64,000 bases of DNA from the NCBI GenBank assembly GCA_047495785.1, contig JBLDXI010000032.1, positions 3,038,001-3,102,000 of the forward strand, written 5' to 3'. This document shows, piece by piece, positions 58,743-64,000 of the stretch; position 1 is the stretch's first letter; each line of letters begins with the position of its first letter. The DNA comes from Lepidodermella squamata. Lineage: Eukaryota; Gastrotricha. A program made the position numbers and the translations under genes. The notes under the pieces are model-generated. The model searched no databases. It saw nothing but the letters and a program-made list of their open reading frames with translations, and was not told the DNA's origin.

Positions 58743-60035
58743 TTATTCTTCAGTAGCACCTACAACATCTTCGCTCATCATTAACCAAAATACCGCAATT
58801 GTCGAAATAATGGAGAAGCCCATTAAGACGAAAAACACAATAAAATCAAGCAAAGATATCAAAGTCAGTTCCATTGAACGAAGCACGTAGACTTTATGAG
58901 CAGCTCTCTGAGCGATAGGTAGCGTATAGATCGCGTACATCGTGCAGGAAGCTCCGACGAAAAGATGCATGGTGATAAAATCAACGATGAGAACTCGCTG
59001 CGAGCTGGCTGGTATCAACGAGCTCGTGAGCGTTAACATCAAGAAGAATGTCATGAAAATTGTCGCACAATAAATCGGCCGATCAGCAGAGTTGGCCGGT
59101 AAAGCTGGAAAAGGTTGATGAGATGAATCGAAAAACGTACTTCATGGTAGCTTACCAACAAAACTGATCTGAAGAAACATTAGGCAAAAAGAGGGACCGA
59201 TTAGACTTAACCAATATCGATCGGATCTGCGCTTTAGCTTGAAAGATAATTCAACGTGGCTGAATTTCGATTCGCCATAGGTTTGAAGCAGAATGCTACT
59301 TTTGAGTGATTGCAAGTCCCAAATCGCAGCTGGCGGCATAAACGTAGGGTAAGTGAATTGCTGAACGTCAGTGATGTTGATTATCTGGGAATTGTCGAGC
59401 AATTCGAACTCTGCTACGCAACCATGCTGCGTATCGAATGGAAACTTTCGGAAGTCAAGGTCACCTGTTGCGGATAGAGGAAAGTTGATGAGTTCTTGGA
59501 ACATGACCACACAGCAACTCACAGTAAATCTCCACCGTAGTAAATGTCTGCCAAGTACATTTGCCATCGGGTCCGAATCGAGCAAAGCCAATGTTAGCTT
59601 CATCACTAAACCAATTCAATAACGAAGTTGTAAAATTCTAGGAGCAATTGCATAGACTTGCGTTCGTGTTAGAATGTACTCCCCGACCGTTGTCGGCAGC
59701 AGCAAATCCGGTCGCCAGTAATTACCCGCTGCAGTAGATACTACCTGGTCTCCCAATGCGATTCTGTCCCAATTATCAGCTACGCATCTGTTCATCCAAG
59801 TTACCCCTACCGCCGCGATAAACGATAGTGTTTGATCAATTTCGGACAGCTTCAGGAATCGAATAGCTGCGAAGCCAATGCTGACTTGCATGGTTTCATT
59901 CATTAGACGGGGCGGTGTCAGCCCATCTAGTCGGCATTTTTGTATTAAATCGCTGAGTGGATCCGCGACTTCGCTCCTGCCTGTCAGGACCAGGCTTGAG
60001 GCAGAAATGGCTAGAAAAATCCAATTCACAGGCAT
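58743..60035 (-). CDS. Cys-loop ligand-gated ion channel subunit; GC-AG intron
   Basis: Four exons on the minus strand (60035-59662, 59605-59523, 59464-59156, 59104-58743) give 375 residues. Signal peptide about 1-19. Exon 2 encodes DEANIGFARFGPDGKCTW. Cys-loop C153-x14-C168 (DLDFRKFPFDTQHG), first Cys codon split T|GT. M2 SADRPIYCATIFMTFFLMLTL. Intron 1 begins GC (AC|GCAAGT) rather than GT, as in the paralogue at 62734. The start at 60035 is the first ATG with a hydrophobic leader. Close relative of the genes at 60317 and 61846. Confidence 0.84.
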
Positions 60036-60316
60036 TGGGTTTTAGAGCAAACTGAGGAATGACCGAAATGCGTGCAAAATTGCGCCGATTTGTCATTGCC
60101 AGGCAGCTGAATTGATACTATAGTTCACTGTTTACGCCAGCGAATGACTCTGATGTAGAGAGCAAATGGACATTTCCTAAATCCGCAATGTCGGGGTACA
60201 TTTTTTCTCACGGAAGATGTCTTCAAAATTTAGATCATTTAAAAGCTTAGCAAACATCTGAGTTCAGGCTCATCACAACTCTACCAGAATTTGTCCACAA
60301 ACCAGTAAGTTTACTT

Positions 60317-61588
60317 TTAATCCACACTGTCGGTTAGCATCATAGAAAATACAACAATCGTCGAGATGACAGATAACCCGAGCAGTATTAGAAACACACA
60401 GACATCAAGCAGCCCTATAGCAGTCACGTCGATTCTGTCCATGAGTTTTACTTTCTTCGCAGCGGTGCGAGAATTCGCGAAGGGTATGACATAGATTGAA
60501 TAAATAGTGCATGAGACGCCGACAATCAGCTGCATGGTTATGAAATTAATGATAAGAACTTGTTGCGAAGTAACTGGCAGTGATGAACTCGTCAGCGTCA
60601 ACATCAGGAAAAAGGTCATGAAAATCGTAGCACAGTAAATTGGTCGATCAGGTGAAGCCGGCGGCAACGCTAGATTAGCAATATTTCAGCATTTGTCTTC
60701 AAATTTCAAACCCTAATATACTCACCCACGAAACTGATCTGGAGAAGCATTAGGCAAAAGCAAGGTCCAATCAGGCTCATCCAGTAAGGAGCGGATTTAC
60801 GTTTCAGCGTGAAGGTGAATTGCACGTGACTGTAGTTGTAAAGTCCTATTGGACGCAACTCAATCTTTCCGTCCAGTGATAGCATCTCCCAAATTCCAGA
60901 TGGAGGCATGAATGTCGGATATAAATACTGGTAAAAATTGGTGAAGTTGACGATATGAACGTTGTCAAGTAGCTCCAACTCTGCCATACACCCATTTTGA
61001 GTATCAAATGGAAATTTGCGGAAGTCAAGATCGCCTTGGAAAAACAAATGATTAAAGGCTCGAAAGTAATAATAACGTACAATACAGCTCTAGAGTTGTG
61101 AAGGTAAGCCAAGAGCACTTCCCATCTGGCGCGAATCGGACGAAGCCAAGGTTCGACTCGTCGCTATAAATAAAGCAATCCTGATTTCTGCCCGTTTTCT
61201 CTGTGATTTTGACTTACGATCGTGTTATGACGTACTGTCCTACTGTAGTCGTGTGCAGCAAATCCGGGCGCCAATAATAGCTAGCAGGGACGGATATTTT
61301 TTGATCACCCAATGAACTGGGCCAATTATCAGCGACACATTGATTCGGCCAGATCAACTCAACCGCAGAAATGAACGACAGCGTTTGGTCGATTTCAGAT
61401 AGCTTCAAGAAGCGTATCACAATGAAACCTATAGCTGCTGGTATGGTTCCGTTCTGAAACCGCGGGGGGCTTAGGCCATCAAGCTGGCATGTCTGTATCA
61501 GCTCATTTAGTGGGGTTGTTGCATCGCACCGACTAAGATTGTAGAGGAAAAGTAGAGAACCCACCGTTAAACTCGAGATTGAGTTCAT
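60317..61588 (-). CDS. Cys-loop ligand-gated ion channel subunit
   Basis: Four exons on the minus strand (61588-61218, 61163-61081, 61034-60726, 60669-60317) give 371 residues. Signal peptide about 1-23. Exon 2 encodes DESNLGFVRFAPDGKCSW. Cys-loop C152-x14-C167 (DLDFRKFPFDTQNG), first Cys codon split T|GC. M2 SPDRPIYCATIFMTFFLMLTL, Asp at -1'. M3-M4 loop about 20 residues. The first intron has a GT donor here, unlike its two closest paralogues. Confidence 0.85.
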
Positions 61589-61845
61589 TGGAATGATGAA
61601 ACTGAATCGCGGTATTGGAGAATAAGAAAATATTTCTAGTATAGCAGCAGTTATATTGTATACTTTTAATTATTTGCTGAAGAGCGCTGAGAAAACGCTG
61701 AAAATTACAGTTGCGTAAAACCTTGCTTCCGTCAAAATGATTTATTCACATTTAATTGATGAAATCGTTATTGCTATTCATGGATGGCATTTATATAGGG
61801 TTACAAACTTCTGACCTGATTATTTAAGGTAGAGGCTATTCTATT

Positions 61846-63089
61846 TCAGCTCAGCATCATGAAAAATACCACAATAGTTGAGATCATGGAGAAAGCGAGC
61901 AAGAATAGAAGCAAGCTAAGATCAATCAGTGCTATCACGGTTAGCTCAATTTTCTGCAGGATCCGGACCTTCCGCTTAGCTCGTCGGGTTTCAGCAAAAG
62001 GTATTGCATAGATTGAATAGATCGTGCAAGATGCGCCAACGAAGAGTTGCATGGTAATAAAATCAACAATGAGAACCTGCTGCGAAGTTATTGGCAGTAA
62101 CGAACTTGTCAGCGTCAACATCAGGAAAAAAGTCATGAAAATTGTAGCGCAGTATACGGGCCGGTCAGGCGAGTTCGGCGGCAAAGCTGCGTGTCAAAAT
62201 ACTTGTTTTGCGGATTTAAGAACTCAAGAAAACATACCAACGAAACTGATCTGAAGAGTCATGAGGCAAAAACAAGGGCCAATTAAACTGAACCAGTAGG
62301 GGTAAGATCGCCTCTTCAAATTGAAAGTATATCGAACGTGGCTGAATTTTGATAGGCCAATGGTTCGCAATTCTATCAGGCCGTCAATGGATTGCAACTC
62401 CCAAATAGCTGCCGGTGGCATAAAAGCAGGATATCTGAACAGCTTGTACAACGTGAAGTTGATTATTTGAGCGTTATCGAGAAGTTCAAGTTCTGTCATG
62501 CAGCCATGCTGCGTATCAAATGGGAATTTTCGAAAGTCAAGGTCACCTAAATACAAAGGGTAAGATATACGGTGATGTTAGGTGATGTTGCCCCTTACAA
62601 TAGATCTCTAGAGTCGTGAATGTCTGCCATGCGCTCTCACCAGTCGGGCCAAAACGAGCAAAGCCAATATTGGCCTCATCTCTGAATCAATCACATTCAT
62701 TTTCAAATAATCTTTGGTTGAAGTTAGACTTGCGATCGTGTTAGAATGTACTGCCCGACTGTGGTTGTGTGCAACAAATCCGGTCGCCAGTAATTACCGG
62801 CTGACACTGAAATTTTCTGGTCGCCCAGTGAGCTGACCCAGTTCTCGGCCACGCATCGGTTAATCCATGATATGCCAATGGAGGCAATAAACGAGAAAGT
62901 TTGGTCAATTTCGGATAACTTCAAAAAGCGGATTGCTGAGAAGGTAATATTCGCTTGAATTGTTTCGTTCAGCATACGAGGTGGCCTCAAGCCATCGAGG
63001 CGACATTTCTGTATCAGCTCCTCTAAAGCGTCCAAATCATTACCCGATATCGTGGGAATTAGAATGAAGAGCAAAATGACTGCAGTCAT
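61846..63089 (-). CDS. Cys-loop ligand-gated ion channel subunit; GC-AG intron
   Basis: Four exons on the minus strand (63089-62734, 62681-62599, 62546-62238, 62186-61846) give 362 residues. Signal peptide about 1-16 (MTAVILLFILIPTISG). Exon 2 encodes DEANIGFARFGPTGESAW. Cys-loop C147-x14-C162 (DLDFRKFPFDTQHG), first Cys codon split. M2 SPDRPVYCATIFMTFFLMLTL. Intron 1 starts GC (TC|GCAAGT) at the same place as in the 58743 gene. It is the shortest channel of the window because the N-terminal extension before the first helix is brief. Confidence 0.84.
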
Positions 63090-63356
63090 GATTAAAATTT
63101 ATCGAGCTGGATAAGCGAGACAGTCTAGTAAGTTGGGAAATGTTCCCTTCGTGTGATGCTGTGCACACACTCTGAGATTGTTTCAGCATACAGAGGGCAT
63201 AATTAATGAACGCAAAAACAAGCCTCTGCTTTTGCGGCACCGATATCCTGGAAAATTGTAGGTGCAAATATTCAATAATTCCATCCCTTTATCAGTTGAA
63301 AATCAAAACCCGATATTACATATTATTATTTTCCACGGTCCTAATCTCAATAGGTT

Positions 63357-63976
63357 TTACATTCGGGAATAAATAGCAGATCCGATGAGGAAGATAAGCG
63401 CGAAGCCGGAGGTGGAAGATGTTGATGCGGACCCGGATAAAGTCGAGCAAGATAGCGAAGCTGAGTTGCAAGTGTCTGAGCAGCAGACGCAGGTCGTAAT
63501 CGAGCCTTGGTCGTTAGCTTTGCACGACCACGACGTCGTGCCGGCAGTGCAAGTCGATGCCAGAACTGCTGAGCCCAAGCCATTCGTCATCGAGGAAGCT
63601 GAAGCTACTCCATAAGGAAGATAGCAGTATCCTTGGTCCCATTTTGTAGTAGTCGTTGTGGCAGCGGTCGTGGTTGAGGAGGACGTGCTGGTCGAAGTTG
63701 TCGGAGGTATACAGCTCGGACCCATGCCGGAGTAAATGGTTTGCGAAACGACCTGATTCCCGTTAGTCGCCTTGTAAGACAGAACGTTTTTCTAAAAATC
63801 CAAAGAAATGTTAACACGCAAAAATTAAGTCGGCTGGATAGACTTACGATGCATGAAGTGCAGCCAGTGTAAACAATCATGGGCCCGCCTTCATAACCGT
63901 AATTGCAATTAATGGCCAACCCCAGGGTGCAAAAAAGGCTAATGATTAGCGCGATCGGAATTATAGCTCCTGTCAT
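63357..63976 (-). CDS. Cys-rich, Thr/Ser-rich surface protein, probably GPI-anchored
   Basis: Two exons on the minus strand (63976-63848, 63791-63357; intron 56 bp) give 187 residues. Signal peptide about 1-21. An N-terminal Cys segment (NCNYGYEGGP, CTSC) leads into KNVLSYKATNGNQ, then a Thr/Ser-rich spacer (STSTSSSTTTAATTTTT), then a second Cys segment (GYCYLP, STCTAG, WSCKAN, CVCCSDTCN). It ends in a Ser-rich stretch and a hydrophobic C-terminus (GFALIFLIGSAIY), the usual shape of a GPI-attachment signal. The spacing recalls small nematode Cys-rich surface modules, but I cannot assign a family. No enzyme motif. Confidence 0.7.
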
Positions 63977-64000
63977 TTTGATAATGATTCGCCTAGAAAA

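Noticed and set aside
1-64000. CRISPR arrays, operons with Shine-Dalgarno sites, tRNA and rRNA genes
   Set aside because: The genome is eukaryotic with introns. No regular short repeats, and no tRNA cloverleaf or rRNA segments, were recognised by eye.

Overview
This window is from a compact animal nuclear genome. Roughly 60 introns are inferable; most are 42-75 bp with GT-AG ends. Intergenic DNA is AT-rich, genes lie on both strands, and the families are metazoan: Cys-loop receptors, stefins, sushi and LamG domains, a GPCR and a GT92 glycosyltransferase. The short introns, the GT92 gene and splice-acceptor-like AGs a few bases before several start codons suggest a nematode or another small-genome invertebrate. 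I cannot fix the phylum from sequence alone. All gene models below were built by hand from reading frame, splice sites and family similarity.

Layout. 1-341 is the 5' end of an unrecognised gene (-). About 3.7 kb without a visible gene follows, then a six-exon class A-like GPCR (+, 4081-5790) and a large TIR / NB-ARC / ankyrin NLR-like gene (-, 6008-9598). 10984-23013 is a stefin (cystatin) locus: three intronless genes encode secreted proteins with two to four stefin-like repeats that have lost the protease-binding loop, and four two-exon genes encode secreted single-domain stefins with the loop intact. A fifth single-domain stefin lies at 46960-47393 (-). Inside this locus sits a nested transposon: a short non-autonomous LTR retrotransposon (16316-17593) inserted into an element with 345-bp terminal inverted repeats (15753-18749).

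23204-45843 is a plus-strand run of eight pentameric ligand-gated ion channel (pLGIC) genes, interrupted by a beta-propeller-like gene (-) and a GT92 gene (+). The first pLGIC appears to be spliced, in frame, downstream of a signal peptide, an L-type-lectin-like domain and a Ser/Thr-rich stalk. 52683-63089 holds a second group: five minus-strand pLGIC genes, one intronless pLGIC gene on the plus strand, and a pLGIC pseudogene. Between the groups is a 12-exon secreted sushi-mucin-sushi-LamG gene (49103-52297, -). The window ends with a Cys-rich, apparently GPI-anchored surface protein (63357-63976, -).

Working together. The pLGICs are probably subunits of sensory or neurotransmitter-type channels. 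They have short M3-M4 loops, no loop-C vicinal cysteines and, in most, an acidic residue at M2 position -1', which predicts cation conduction. The stefins, the NLR-like protein, the lectin domain and the sushi/LamG protein would fit defence or surface recognition, but that is inference from domain content.
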